Assembly (NCBI GenBank): GCA_020630435.1
Contig: JAHDBJ010000033.1
Span: 1-52,219, forward strand
Direction: 5' to 3'
DNA: 52,219 nt
Source: Saprospiraceae bacterium
Lineage (GTDB): Bacteria > Bacteroidota > Bacteroidia > Chitinophagales > Saprospiraceae
How positions within the stretch are numbered: position 1 is the stretch's first letter; every line of letters begins with the position of its first letter. A model generated the notes under the pieces. It saw only the letters and a list, made by a program, of their open reading frames with translations, did not search any database and was not told the origin of the DNA. The translations under genes and the position numbers were made by a program. This document shows positions 9,853 through 19,017 of this stretch, piece by piece.

Positions 9853-10422
9853 ATGTTGGATACGGTCCATTTAAATGAAATAATCAAGACTTTAGAAGAA
9901 GGAGGACTTATTTTATTACCTACAGATACAATTTGGGGGATAAGCTGTGATGCCACTCGTCCTGAAGCCATTGAAAAAATATATACCTTAAAACAAAGAG
10001 CAAAAGATAACCCTTTTATATTATTGGTTGATAGTATAAAAATGCTCAAACAGTATACACTTAGGATTCATCCACGAATTGAAACGCTGCTTGGTTACCA
10101 TAAAAGACCTTTAACGGTTATTTATGATAAAGGAACTAATTTACCTTCAATTACCTTAGCAAATAATGAAAGTGTTGCTATAAGGATTGTTCAAGATGAA
10201 CTCTGTCGACAGATTATTCAGACTTTTGGCAAGCCAATTGTATCGACTTCTGCAAATATTTCAAAAGAACCTTTTCCGAATAACTTTGGAGAAGTGAGTT
10301 CTAAAATTATTCAAGGAGTGGATTATGTTGTACCTTATCGACAGTTAGAAAAGTCACTCAATCGACCATCTGTAATTGTACGGTTGAATCAACAAGAAGA
10401 ATTGGATTTTATTAGAGAATAA
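9853..10422 (+). CDS. tsaC: L-threonylcarbamoyladenylate synthase (TsaC/Sua5/YrdC family)
   Basis: Makes threonylcarbamoyl-AMP from threonine, bicarbonate and ATP, the first step of tRNA t6A37 modification in the cytoplasm. The 189-residue product has the YrdC-fold signatures: LLPTDTIWG near residue 21, the KQRAKDNP nucleotide/substrate-binding segment at 47-54, a KRPLTVI strand near 88 and STSANIS near 141. It has only the catalytic domain and lacks the C-terminal Sua5 domain, so it is the short TsaC type. The ATG at 9853 precedes the first conserved helix. The cca-like gene follows after 89 bp on the same strand; both act on tRNA, which makes co-expression plausible. Confidence 0.9.
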   Translation: MLDTVHLNEIIKTLEEGGLILLPTDTIWGISCDATRPEAIEKIYTLKQRAKDNPFILLVDSIKMLKQYTLRIHPRIETLLGYHKRPLTVIYDKGTNLPSITLANNESVAIRIVQDELCRQIIQTFGKPIVSTSANISKEPFPNNFGEVSSKIIQGVDYVVPYRQLEKSLNRPSVIVRLNQQEELDFIRE

Positions 10423-10511
10423 AATAAAGAGATAGGCTATTAATGCTTATGTTTAGGTTACATTTGCTTATTAGAGGAGTAGAATTGTTTATTATTGTAT
10501 TTTTATAAAGA

Positions 10512-11945
10512 ATGTTATTTAATATTACAAGAAGAGAAAGGGAGTATTTTAAAATCATCGGCATGGAGGCGGAACGGTTGGGTTTTCCAGCATATGTAGT
10601 TGGTGGTTATGTAAGAGACAAATTATTAGGAAGAGCTACTAAAGATGTTGATATTGTATGTATTGGTAGTGGAATAAAACTGGCGAATGCTGTTGCTAAT
10701 CAATTACTTCCGATTCCTAAAGTTGCGGTATATAGGAGATTTGGTACAGCTATGTTTAAACATAGAGGGGTTGAATTTGAATTTGTAGGAGCTAGAAAAG
10801 AATCGTATCGATTTGATTCTAGAAAACCAATCGTGGAGAATGGTACATTAGAGGATGATCAAAATCGGAGGGATTTTACAATTAATGCCTTAGCAGTCTC
10901 TTTAAATGAAGATAATTTTGGAGAAATTATCGATCCATTTAATGGTATTCTTCATCTAGAAAATAAGGTATTAAAAACACCACTTGAACCAGGTAAAACA
11001 TTTTCGGATGATCCACTTCGAATGATGCGTGCGATTCGTTTTGCTACACAGCTAAATTTTGATATTGATCCCAGAACATTGAAAGCAATTGCTACTTTTA
11101 AGGAACGTATCAAAATAGTATCGTGGGAACGTATCACTATTGAATTGGATAAAATTTTAAAATGTCGTAAACCGTCTATTGGTTTTAAGTTACTTTTTAA
11201 TACGGGCTTATTAAAGATTATCTTCCCTGAAATGGCGGCTTTGCAAGGTGTAGAAGTTAGAAAAGGAAAAGCACATAAAGATAATTTCTATCATACCTTA
11301 GAAGTGTTGGATAATCTTTGTAGAAAGTCTAAAAATATTTGGTTGCGTTGGTCGGCAGTCTTACATGATATCGCAAAACCACCAACTAAACGATTTGATA
11401 AAAAGCAAGGGTGGACTTTCCATGGACATGATGCAGTAGGAGCAGCTATGGTGCCTAAGATTTTTGCTCGGTTTCGTTTACCGATGGATCATAAAATGAA
11501 GTATGTTCAAAAAATGGTGCGCTTACACCTTAGACCAATAAGTCTTACAAAGGAGAATATAACGGATTCGGCAATTCGACGACTGCTATTTGATGCAGGA
11601 GAAGATATTGATGATTTAATGCAGTTGTGTGAAGCTGATATTACGTCTAAAAACCCTCGAAAAGTTGCACGTTATTTAGAGAACTATGAGATTGTTCGGC
11701 AAAAGCTTAAAGAAGTAGAAGAACGAGATCATCTAAGGAATTGGGAGCCTCCTATCTCTGGAGATATTATTATGCAAACTTTTGGTATTGAACCTTCTCG
11801 GGCTGTTGGAATTATTAAGAAAGCTATACGAGAGGCTATACTAGAAGGAGATATTCACAATGATTATAATGAAGCCTACGCTTTTATGCTCAAAAAAGGA
11901 GAAGAACTTTCATTAGAAGTTAAAGATAATAGTTTGAAAAAATAA
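10512..11945 (+). CDS. cca: CCA tRNA nucleotidyltransferase / polynucleotide adenylyltransferase with HD domain
   Basis: Template-independent nucleotidyltransferase expected to add or repair the 3' CCA of tRNAs. That would matter here because the tRNA-Met in this window has no encoded CCA. The 477-residue product shows the class II polymerase head (GGYVRDKLLG near residue 31, catalytic Asp pair in KDVDIV at 45 and 47), RRDFTINALAV near 128, the head-neck RNA-binding domain, and an HD phosphohydrolase-like domain (AVLHDIAKPP near 285). A poly(A)-polymerase-like or A-adding-only activity cannot be excluded from sequence. It lies 89 bp after tsaC on the same strand. A palindromic repeat begins 35 bp after its stop. 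Confidence 0.88.
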   Translation: MLFNITRREREYFKIIGMEAERLGFPAYVVGGYVRDKLLGRATKDVDIVCIGSGIKLANAVANQLLPIPKVAVYRRFGTAMFKHRGVEFEFVGARKESYRFDSRKPIVENGTLEDDQNRRDFTINALAVSLNEDNFGEIIDPFNGILHLENKVLKTPLEPGKTFSDDPLRMMRAIRFATQLNFDIDPRTLKAIATFKERIKIVSWERITIELDKILKCRKPSIGFKLLFNTGLLKIIFPEMAALQGVEVRKGKAHKDNFYHTLEVLDNLCRKSKNIWLRWSAVLHDIAKPPTKRFDKKQGWTFHGHDAVGAAMVPKIFARFRLPMDHKMKYVQKMVRLHLRPISLTKENITDSAIRRLLFDAGEDIDDLMQLCEADITSKNPRKVARYLENYEIVRQKLKEVEERDHLRNWEPPISGDIIMQTFGIEPSRAVGIIKKAIREAILEGDIHNDYNEAYAFMLKKGEELSLEVKDNSLKK

Positions 11946-11980
11946 AAATTAAGTAGGATGACTTTATTAAGGTTTATCCT

Positions 11981-12141
11981 GAAGTTGTTTAAAAATAGAT
12001 TGATGAATTATTTATAAGTCATTGTGTTTTTGTATTTCACCTAATTCTTTTCACCATAGCTAAGACTACGAGAAAGAATGGATTTTACTTTGAAATACAA
12101 GCACTTATGGCTGAAATTAGTTTTCATTGTTAAAGAACTTT
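11981..12141. repeat. 161-bp palindromic repeat, copy C
   Basis: Best-preserved copy of one repeat subfamily. It starts GAAGTTGTTTAAAAATAG and ends TTGTTAAAGAACTTT. The two halves pair along their whole length: left ATAAGTCATTGTG mirrors right CAAGCACTTAT, and left ATTCTTTTC mirrors right GAAAGAAT. The centre is CATAGCTAAGACTACG. It ends 18 bp before the start of the ChaN/EreA-like gene, so it occupies that gene's promoter and leader region. Confidence 0.8.
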
Positions 12142-12159
12142 CCATATAAAATAGAAGGG

Positions 12160-13335
12160 ATGAAGATTTTTTCACAAATAATAATTTTACTATATTTTGC
12201 GCAAGTTGCTTTGGCTCAAAGCCATCCATACGAGGTCAAATTTTCACATCAAATTGAAAAAGAAATAGCGACAGAACAAATCCGACCTTCAAGAGCAGGG
12301 CTATTATATTCTTTGATAGGGGATTATCAAAACTCAATTCGTTATTCAGAAACTCCAGTTTCATGGAAAGTCGATAGCTTAGAGTTTAATAATTATGATA
12401 TAAAAGCAGCTCTCCCATTAATTGTGAAACAAGCTAAAAATAATTCAATTGTAATTATTAGTGAAAACCATTTAAAACCTCAACACAGAATCTTTGCAAA
12501 CAAAGTTATCAAAGAATTAGCGAAATTAGGCTACAAACATTTAGGGTTGGAAACATTTACAAATGTATCAAATAGTAATATATTATTAGATTCAAAGTTG
12601 AATTCACGGGGCTATCCATTAGATTCTCCTTTAACTGGAACCTATACTCTAGAGCCGAAGATGGGTGAATTAGTACGAAGTGCGATTCAATTAGATTATG
12701 AATTATTTGCTTACGAACGAAGTGAAAAGATTGAAGGAAAGGATCGGGATGAAATACAAGCTGACAATATAATCAAGTACATAGAAAATCACCCTAATTC
12801 AAAAGTTGTAATTTTATGTGGACTGCACCATGCTGTTGAAGCCAATATCATAAAAAGAGGGAAATCATATTGGATGGCAAACTATTTAAAGAAAAAACTT
12901 AACATTGATTTATTAACTATTTATCAAGATAATTTTACTGAAAAAATCATTGAAAATGAGCACCCAATATTAAACTCTTTGAATATTAATTTGCCTTCAA
13001 CCTTTATCAATAAAAAAGATGGATCGACTAAAATTACAGAGTATGTTGACATTGAGATAATTCACCCCAAAACCACTTATTTGAATGGCAGACCCAATTG
13101 GTTATATCAAGATAAGAGATATAAAGCGGTGGCAATTAAATCAAAAGATTCAGGATTGAACTTTCCTTTAATGGTGTCGGCTTATCCCGTAGAGGAAGTT
13201 AACTCTGTTCCTTTGGATAGAATAGAATTAAAACATAAGTACGACAGGAAAGTTCTTGTTCTGAAAGAGGGTGAATATAGAATTGTATTAAATGATGGGG
13301 AGAACAAACTGGAATATATTAAAACAGTAGAATGA
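12160..13335 (+). CDS. Secreted ChaN/EreA-like superfamily protein
   Basis: A predicted exported protein of 391 residues. I choose the ATG at 12160, which is preceded by an AGAAGG ribosome-binding-like sequence and gives a clean signal peptide ending ALAQ; the longer TTG reading would start inside the palindromic repeat. The core resembles the EreA/ChaN/Tiki-like fold: IVIISENHLKPQHR has the Glu-X-His signature, KHLGLETF matches the GLE strand, and VVILCGLHHAVEA supplies the late Gly-X-His motif. Family members include haem-binding lipoproteins, erythromycin esterases and metalloproteases, so the substrate cannot be assigned. It stands alone, with palindromic repeats on both sides (11981-12141 and 13430-13585), possibly as a mobile cassette. 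Confidence 0.65.
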   Translation: MKIFSQIIILLYFAQVALAQSHPYEVKFSHQIEKEIATEQIRPSRAGLLYSLIGDYQNSIRYSETPVSWKVDSLEFNNYDIKAALPLIVKQAKNNSIVIISENHLKPQHRIFANKVIKELAKLGYKHLGLETFTNVSNSNILLDSKLNSRGYPLDSPLTGTYTLEPKMGELVRSAIQLDYELFAYERSEKIEGKDRDEIQADNIIKYIENHPNSKVVILCGLHHAVEANIIKRGKSYWMANYLKKKLNIDLLTIYQDNFTEKIIENEHPILNSLNINLPSTFINKKDGSTKITEYVDIEIIHPKTTYLNGRPNWLYQDKRYKAVAIKSKDSGLNFPLMVSAYPVEEVNSVPLDRIELKHKYDRKVLVLKEGEYRIVLNDGENKLEYIKTVE

Positions 13336-13429
13336 AATACGCAGGCTAATAATGTGCAAAGTACAATAGTTGGGAATTAAGGCTCAATTCTAGAACCATT
13401 CATTGCTAACTATTGTGTATGTACTAATA

Positions 13430-13585
13430 GAAGTTGTTCAAAAATAGTTTACGGGTTTCTGAAAAAGCCTTTTTGTTTCCATTGTACTTTTTAGAGCTGC
13501 ATAGCCAAACTACAGAGCGAAAAAAGTAAAAATGGAAACAAAAGTTCAATTTTAATAAGTTCAGCAGCCATTCTTGAACAACTTC
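13430..13585. repeat. 156-bp palindromic repeat, copy D
   Basis: Imperfect palindrome starting GAAGTTGTTCAAAAATAG and ending TTCTTGAACAACTTC. Strong internal arms: TTTTGTTTCCATT near 13471 pairs perfectly with AATGGAAACAAAA near 13531. The core is GCTGCATAGCCAAACTACAGA, as in copy B. It lies in the 264-bp gap between two convergent genes (ChaN/EreA-like and amylase), where its transcript could also act as a bidirectional terminator. Confidence 0.8.
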
Positions 13586-13599
13586 ACTAATAAATACAT

Positions 13600-16488
13600 T
13601 TACTTCACGACTATTTTTTCTGTTTTCTGAATATGATTACCCATTATAAAATTAACAAAATAAATTCCCTTTGGTAAATTTTGTAGAGACAAGGCGTTTT
13701 GCTTATTTCTTATTTCTCTTGTCAACATTTTTTCGCCTATTGCAGAATAAAGTTCTATTTGTACAGGCAATACAATAGCATCTCCGATTAATTCAATATT
13801 GAGTTGATCATCCATTGGGTTGGGGAATATTCTAATATCTAGACGTTCATGACTTCTTATTGATATAATATCAGAATATTCAAAAGTATCATCGAAATCA
13901 ATCTGCTTCAATCGATAATAAGCAAATTCAGAAAAGGCTTCATCCAAAAAAATATAATGATTTGCAGTAGCACTTGTGCCTGCTCCATTTACAAAACCAA
14001 TAGTTCTAAATGTTTTTCCATCGTTAGATTTTTCTATTTCAAAACCTTTATTATTTATTTCTGTAGCAGTCGTCCATTCTAATAAGACGTTTCTCCTATC
14101 ATTTAACGTTGCTGTGAATTTTAGCAGTTCTACAGGAGTAGCTATAAAGGGAGGCTGGATTTGACAATCGTTATAACAAGCTGGAGGAGTAGAGGACCAC
14201 AGACCTGTACTGTAATCATACCATTGTTCACCCATTATATTAAGTAGGTCGGCGGTTTGACTTGCACCTCCATTGCTAAAAATGACATTACTAATAGTAC
14301 TAGGAATATAATAGCCAACCCAATTTTCACAATTGTCACCATATTCTTCAATCATAGGCGAACCAGGCCAATCTCCTGAATATTGTTGTAATGGTGGATA
14401 AGTCCACGTATAGATATAAGGCGTAAGCCAAGAGCTCGGTTTTTTAAAATGTACTAATACATAAGAAGTCCAGAGGTGATGCGTGATGGGTACAGAAGTG
14501 ACACCAGTTATATCATTTACACCAATAGTAGTAACAGTCGCATCTGAATTTACTTCAAAGCATCCTGTATAAGGAATCCATTGAGATAAGTCACTCGGAT
14601 CAGCATTGGGATTATGAGAATAATAGAGTGTTATATCATTACAATCATTAGAATACCCATTAATACAAACGGTATGTCCATCAGGATCGTAGGTGTGATC
14701 TGTTGGAAGGATAGAAGTTAAGGGACGTTCAGCGGGAAGCACTTCTTCTATAAGGATAAGACCATTGGTATGTGCAGTAAATGTAATATTCCCTCCCATG
14801 ACAGTTGCTATATTTCCAGTATAAGCATCTCGGAGTAATGTGCCATCAGACCAAATACCAGATACATTAATACTTGTAGTACCACTAGCATCTATCACAG
14901 CCACAATATCATCTTGAATGACTGAATTGGAAAAAGAACGATGAAATGTATAAGGGCTTGCGCTCCATTGTGTATGCGTTCCTGCGCCTACGGCAACGTG
15001 TTTCCTTCTAAATGTTCCTATCTTTTGCCAATGTTCTAAAACGCTGGTATTTATCGATCCCCAATTCATAAAAGAACGAAGTCCCTCCATCCAATCTGTA
15101 GTAGATGCTGGGATTAATGGACGTTGTGTTTCATCGCCATAAAAAATTTCGACTGGACCTGGACATAGTAATAATGCTGTTCCACCTCTAATCAGGTTAT
15201 TTCGATCAAAGATTCCTGGTTGTCCTGTTCCATTTTTATCATGGGAAGATATATAACTTAAAGCAGTCCATAGCGGATCAGCATAGGATGCTGCATAGTT
15301 AGAATATAGAAATTCGAGAGAGCCTCCCCAAATACCATTGGCTTCCAAGTATTCTTCAAAATGAAAATTAATTAAGGCATCTGTACGTCCTCGAATGACC
15401 GCATCATTATCCCTGATATAGGTTCTGCCCCAGTGTTCCCCGACCATCCAAAAATCATTATTATCTAATACTTTAGAAGGATTGGCAGCTTTCCAATCAT
15501 CCAATGCTTTCTGCCCTTGCTCTTTTAACCTTCCCCATACTTCATATTCTACGTGCTTATAGGTGTCTAATCGAAAGCCATCAATACCGTATTCTCTTAC
15601 CCAATCGGTCAACCATTTGACAACATAATTTGCAGGGTTTTTAACATAGGTAGGATTTGCTGCCCAAAAGTCATTCAACTCATTTTGTTCTTGTGTTTGT
15701 TTAGTAGTTCCCCATTTAGTTTGCAATATTTTGGGTAGGGTTACATCGGTCGTTAATTCTGTTCTTAAATCGGGTAATACGATTCCTCCTCCCTGTAAAT
15801 CACCTGTGCCAAAAGGGGGAGAGTTTCCATAGTCGGAGTTATTATCACCCGCTCGAACCCAAGAGACTCCGTTATCGTCAATCCACCAATTTAACCAGTC
15901 AGGATCGTTGGGATTAGATAGGCTACCATAACCATAATTCGCAGCATCAACAGCGTCGGGTGTTCCTACATAATTGATATAAACATCAAGAATGATTCGA
16001 ATTCCGTGATTGTGTGCTGTTTCAACCATCGTCTGAAATTCTGCCCGTGTTCCAAAATTAGCATCTAGTTCTGTCCAATCTAGCGGAGAATAACCATGAT
16101 AAGGATAATAATCGCCGCCCCAATCAGGTGCAGCAGGTAATAGAGCTTCATTCCAAGTGCCATGTGTTTGTTCAAAGGGTGCTGTAATCCAAAGCGCATT
16201 AACCCCTAAATCGTTGAAATAACCCTCATTGATTTTTTGAGTTATCCCTGCAAAATCCCCTCCTAGAAATCCTCCAATAGGATCGTTTCCTCTCCCGTAA
16301 GGATTATCATTACTAGGGTTTGCATTATTAAAACGATCGGTCATCACATAATAAACGGTTGCATTATCCCAAGTAAAATAATCTTTACTACCAGGGATAC
16401 AAGGTGCTTGTGCTTGTAAAATATGGGGGATCGAATGAATGAACACAAAAATGAATAAGCATAATTTGTAAAAATGTAGGTGTGTCAT
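13600..16488 (-). CDS. Secreted GH13 alpha-amylase with starch-binding module and T9SS type-A tail
   Basis: Predicted extracellular alpha-glucan hydrolase (962 residues). The signal peptide ends near QAQA (about residue 28). A GH13 catalytic barrel follows (about 35-560), with nucleophile Asp in GFRLDTYKHVE, acid/base Glu in MVGEHWG and the transition-state His-Asp in SSHDKNG. Region I reads LDVYINYVG, so the usual His after Asn is Tyr. A segment near residues 680-770 (WLTPYIYTW, then NVIFSNGG) resembles a CBM26-type starch-binding module. An LPVEL-type linker domain and a type-A sorting tail (IFPNPMDDQLN, then KGIYFVNF) end the protein. It is monocistronic on the minus strand, with palindromic repeats at both ends of the transcription unit. 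Exact product specificity is unknown. Confidence 0.88.
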   Translation of the reverse strand: MTHLHFYKLCLFIFVFIHSIPHILQAQAPCIPGSKDYFTWDNATVYYVMTDRFNNANPSNDNPYGRGNDPIGGFLGGDFAGITQKINEGYFNDLGVNALWITAPFEQTHGTWNEALLPAAPDWGGDYYPYHGYSPLDWTELDANFGTRAEFQTMVETAHNHGIRIILDVYINYVGTPDAVDAANYGYGSLSNPNDPDWLNWWIDDNGVSWVRAGDNNSDYGNSPPFGTGDLQGGGIVLPDLRTELTTDVTLPKILQTKWGTTKQTQEQNELNDFWAANPTYVKNPANYVVKWLTDWVREYGIDGFRLDTYKHVEYEVWGRLKEQGQKALDDWKAANPSKVLDNNDFWMVGEHWGRTYIRDNDAVIRGRTDALINFHFEEYLEANGIWGGSLEFLYSNYAASYADPLWTALSYISSHDKNGTGQPGIFDRNNLIRGGTALLLCPGPVEIFYGDETQRPLIPASTTDWMEGLRSFMNWGSINTSVLEHWQKIGTFRRKHVAVGAGTHTQWSASPYTFHRSFSNSVIQDDIVAVIDASGTTSINVSGIWSDGTLLRDAYTGNIATVMGGNITFTAHTNGLILIEEVLPAERPLTSILPTDHTYDPDGHTVCINGYSNDCNDITLYYSHNPNADPSDLSQWIPYTGCFEVNSDATVTTIGVNDITGVTSVPITHHLWTSYVLVHFKKPSSWLTPYIYTWTYPPLQQYSGDWPGSPMIEEYGDNCENWVGYYIPSTISNVIFSNGGASQTADLLNIMGEQWYDYSTGLWSSTPPACYNDCQIQPPFIATPVELLKFTATLNDRRNVLLEWTTATEINNKGFEIEKSNDGKTFRTIGFVNGAGTSATANHYIFLDEAFSEFAYYRLKQIDFDDTFEYSDIISIRSHERLDIRIFPNPMDDQLNIELIGDAIVLPVQIELYSAIGEKMLTREIRNKQNALSLQNLPKGIYFVNFIMGNHIQKTEKIVVK

Positions 16489-16547
16489 AGGATTTGAGTT
16501 TTATTATATTGTATTTTTATTAAATATAATAAACTACTAGAAATTAT

Positions 16548-16707
16548 TACACTGTAAACTAAATTTCTTAAACTTTTGACCATGCTTTTTTCTCCAACTT
16601 GTCGTTGTGTACTCGCCTTGATAGCTAAGGCTATCAGGCTGTGTCACGCCTCAATTTGAATAAAAATTCATTGTTCAAAAATATCAATTAACTTAATTTA
16701 CAGTGTA
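16548..16707. repeat. 160-bp palindromic repeat, copy E (different termini)
   Basis: Same length and architecture as the other copies but with other ends: it begins TACACTGTAAACTAA and closes TTAATTTACAGTGTA, a near-perfect terminal inverted repeat. The centre is the perfect palindrome GATAGCTAAGGCTATC. The arms pair imperfectly throughout (TTTTGACCATG against CATTGTTCAAAA). It fills most of the gap between the helicase gene and the amylase start, upstream of the amylase. Confidence 0.75.
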
Positions 16708-16731
16708 CTATGTGTTCAATTTTTTTGAATT

Positions 16732-18030
16732 TTAATGCATTTGTTGGTAAAAATCAATAATTCGTTCATCGACTAGAATATCTCTAGGGCGAAGCCTTTC
16801 TTTTAAAATAATACCTTGTAAGGTTCTACAACGAGATAGGGCAACGTAAGTTTGACCATGTTCAAAAGCTCCTCTACCCATATCTATCATAGCTCGATCA
16901 AAGGTTTTTCCTTGACTTTTGTGTATGGTGATTGCCCAAGCCAATTTTAGTGGGTATTGTGTAAATGTACCAATAATTTCTGTTTTGATTTTGTCATTAT
17001 CCTCATCGTCTATTTTATATTTTAGGACTTCCCAGGTTTCGGTTTTGGCTTCGATTTGTTTTTTTTGTCCTTCTTGAGTTGTAATTTCTACAATAATTTT
17101 ATCGAGATCAATTTCTACAATTTTGCCGATTGTTCCATTGACGTATTGACGCTCTTGGTCATTTTTGATAAACATGACTTGAGCATTTTTTTTGAGTTTT
17201 AAAACCATTGGAGCGGGGAAAAGTTTCGGACTAAAACTGCCTGTTGTTTTTCCATAAAAATCAAAGATTTCAGTATCTAGATTGCCTAATTCTTTTTGAT
17301 TAATACTATCTACTCGAGCATTACGAGCTGATAGTGTGATGTAAAAATCTTCAGGAGTAAAGTCGGGCATGAAACGCTCGTTCAAGTCTTCTAGATCGTC
17401 GTAATCTACACTATTGGTTCTTACGGCATCGAGTAAACGGATAAAATGCCTTTCCTCTTGACGGTAAATTCTATGCAATTCTATCATTTCCATTTCGAGG
17501 TTTTCAAATAGATGGGCGGAAAAAAAGTAAGGCGATTCATAGTAGGTTTTAAATAGGATTTTTTCTTCAGGAGAAGATACGACAGGGGGAAGTTGGAATA
17601 AATCGCCAAAAAAGACAACCTGTACACCTCCAAAAGGTAGATACACTTCCTCTCGATTAATCCGTAGAAAATGATCAATGTTATCAATCATATCTGCTCG
17701 AACCATTGAGATTTCATCAATGATTAGAACGTCAATTTTTTTATACAACCGTTTAAAACGACGAGGTTTAATATCTTTCTTGGTAATTGGTTTGGGAGGG
17801 AAACCGAAAAAGGAGTGAATGGTTTGCCCTCCGATATTTAATGCAGCAACGCCTGTTGGAGCTAAAAAAACAGCACGTTTTCTAGTTGTATTTCTAAATA
17901 ATCGGAGTAAGGTTGATTTACCCGTACCAGCTTTACCTGTAATGAATAAATGTTTATGGGTTTTTTCAATCTGATCAAGGGCATATTGAAAATCACTACT
18001 GAGTTCTAGGGCATTTAAACGTTTGTCCAT
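16732..18030 (-). CDS. PIF1/RecD2-like superfamily 1 DNA helicase
   Basis: ATP-dependent DNA helicase of 432 residues. It has Walker A TGKAGTGKST at 31-40, Walker B VLIIDEISMV with Asp105-Glu106, and a late UvrD-C-like segment AWAITIHKSQGKTF followed by TYVALSRCR, which are motifs V and VI of the PIF1/RecD group. The C-terminal insertion with MFIKNDQ and VNGTIGKIVEI is the SH3-like module often found in these helicases. It is shorter than eukaryotic PIF1 and lacks added domains. It probably acts in replication, repair or G-quadruplex/R-loop removal, but nothing nearby narrows this. It is transcribed on the minus strand, with no operon partner and a 123-bp gap to the upstream M23 gene. Confidence 0.85.
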   Translation of the reverse strand: MDKRLNALELSSDFQYALDQIEKTHKHLFITGKAGTGKSTLLRLFRNTTRKRAVFLAPTGVAALNIGGQTIHSFFGFPPKPITKKDIKPRRFKRLYKKIDVLIIDEISMVRADMIDNIDHFLRINREEVYLPFGGVQVVFFGDLFQLPPVVSSPEEKILFKTYYESPYFFSAHLFENLEMEMIELHRIYRQEERHFIRLLDAVRTNSVDYDDLEDLNERFMPDFTPEDFYITLSARNARVDSINQKELGNLDTEIFDFYGKTTGSFSPKLFPAPMVLKLKKNAQVMFIKNDQERQYVNGTIGKIVEIDLDKIIVEITTQEGQKKQIEAKTETWEVLKYKIDDEDNDKIKTEIIGTFTQYPLKLAWAITIHKSQGKTFDRAMIDMGRGAFEHGQTYVALSRCRTLQGIILKERLRPRDILVDERIIDFYQQMH

Positions 18031-18153
18031 ATAAATAAAGGGTGTCGATATTTTAAGTTTAGTAGATTGAGGTGATTAATTTGATAATTTATGACGGGAA
18101 AATTCAACTTTACTTTTCGTTAAAATGAACTATCAATTCTGTCAACCTACTAA

Positions 18154-18936
18154 TTATAATGAAATCCTTTTAAAAAATAAACTTGGATCAGGGCAAATTG
18201 TTGACCAATACTCGACTTCGTTTGGTAGACAAACCCCTCTAAAATCTTGTGTATATTCTAACATATCTAGAATAACTTGAAAATGTAAATGTGGCGGCCA
18301 ATTTCCATTAATTGGAGCATCGCCAATCCAAGCAAAATTATGTCCTTTTTCTAGTTTTTGTCCTGCTTGAATTCCATCTAAAGTGTCTATTGTCAAATGA
18401 CCATATAAAGTATAAAACTTAAAATCGAAATCAATCTGATGTTCTAGAATAATGGTTGGACCATAATTGCCTTCTCCTTGGTTATTATAAGCACTAAAAA
18501 CGGTGGCATCTAATGGACAGTATATTGGTTCCTTTGCTGGAGCCCAAATATCTATTCCTAAATGTATATCACGCCATTGAGTCCCATTTGTTGTTTTAAC
18601 AGCATATTCTGGAGCAGTATAAAACCCTCTTTGTTCTAAGTAGCCACCTATCCCTAAAACGGTATTTGGGTTTTGAAGCGTTTCTTGTATTTTTTGTTTA
18701 AATAATGTGATGTTTTTAGGACTAACATCTTTAAAAAAAAGGTTAGATTTGCTTAAATCTAATTCCATAATAGCTCTATCTTTTAACTCAATTATATCAG
18801 TTAATTCGAGAGCATTTTTCTTGAGCCATTGTATATATTGCTCCTTACACTTTTTTATATTTATAAAATTTACATTAATCTGTTTCATACTTACCATTAT
18901 GTCATCAAAAGTAATAAGAGCTATTAAAATTTTCAT
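18154..18936 (-). CDS. Stand-alone M23-family metallopeptidase domain protein, no clear signal peptide
   Basis: The C-terminal two thirds of this 260-residue protein is an M23/LytM zinc peptidase domain: HLGIDIWAPA supplies the first His and Asp ligands, FYTLYGHL is the conserved middle strand, and PPHLHFQ carries the later His pair. The flanking pattern (YGPTIILEHQ, then AWIGDAPINGNWPPHLHFQ, then CPDPSLFF) resembles the M23 domain fused to class-III aminotransferases in other bacteria rather than a typical cell-wall LytM enzyme. No convincing signal peptide exists at any of three possible starts (18936, 18897, 18888), suggesting cytoplasmic action or non-classical export. The substrate is unknown. 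A strong terminator separates it from the giant gene upstream. Confidence 0.7.
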   Translation of the reverse strand: MKILIALITFDDIMVSMKQINVNFINIKKCKEQYIQWLKKNALELTDIIELKDRAIMELDLSKSNLFFKDVSPKNITLFKQKIQETLQNPNTVLGIGGYLEQRGFYTAPEYAVKTTNGTQWRDIHLGIDIWAPAKEPIYCPLDATVFSAYNNQGEGNYGPTIILEHQIDFDFKFYTLYGHLTIDTLDGIQAGQKLEKGHNFAWIGDAPINGNWPPHLHFQVILDMLEYTQDFRGVCLPNEVEYWSTICPDPSLFFKRISL

Positions 18937-18952
18937 AAAAAAGAGATTATAT

Positions 18953-18985
18953 TAAAAAAAGCTCGGAACACAATGTTCCGAGCTT
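18953..18985 (-). terminator. Rho-independent terminator of the 19018-24231 gene
   Basis: Perfect 12-bp stem AAGCTCGGAACA / TGTTCCGAGCTT with a 3-nt loop, followed on the minus strand by a run of T. It sits about 30 bp after the stop of the giant minus-strand gene and before the M23 gene. A related hairpin follows the paralogous gene (24584-24617). Confidence 0.92.
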
Positions 18986-19017
18986 GCTAAGAAAAAAACT
19001 ACTTACTTTATTTTTGA

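Noticed and set aside
12127-12159. Earlier TTG start for the ChaN/EreA-like gene
   Set aside because: It would begin inside the palindromic repeat. The ATG at 12160 has a ribosome-binding-like AGAAGG and starts the signal peptide exactly.
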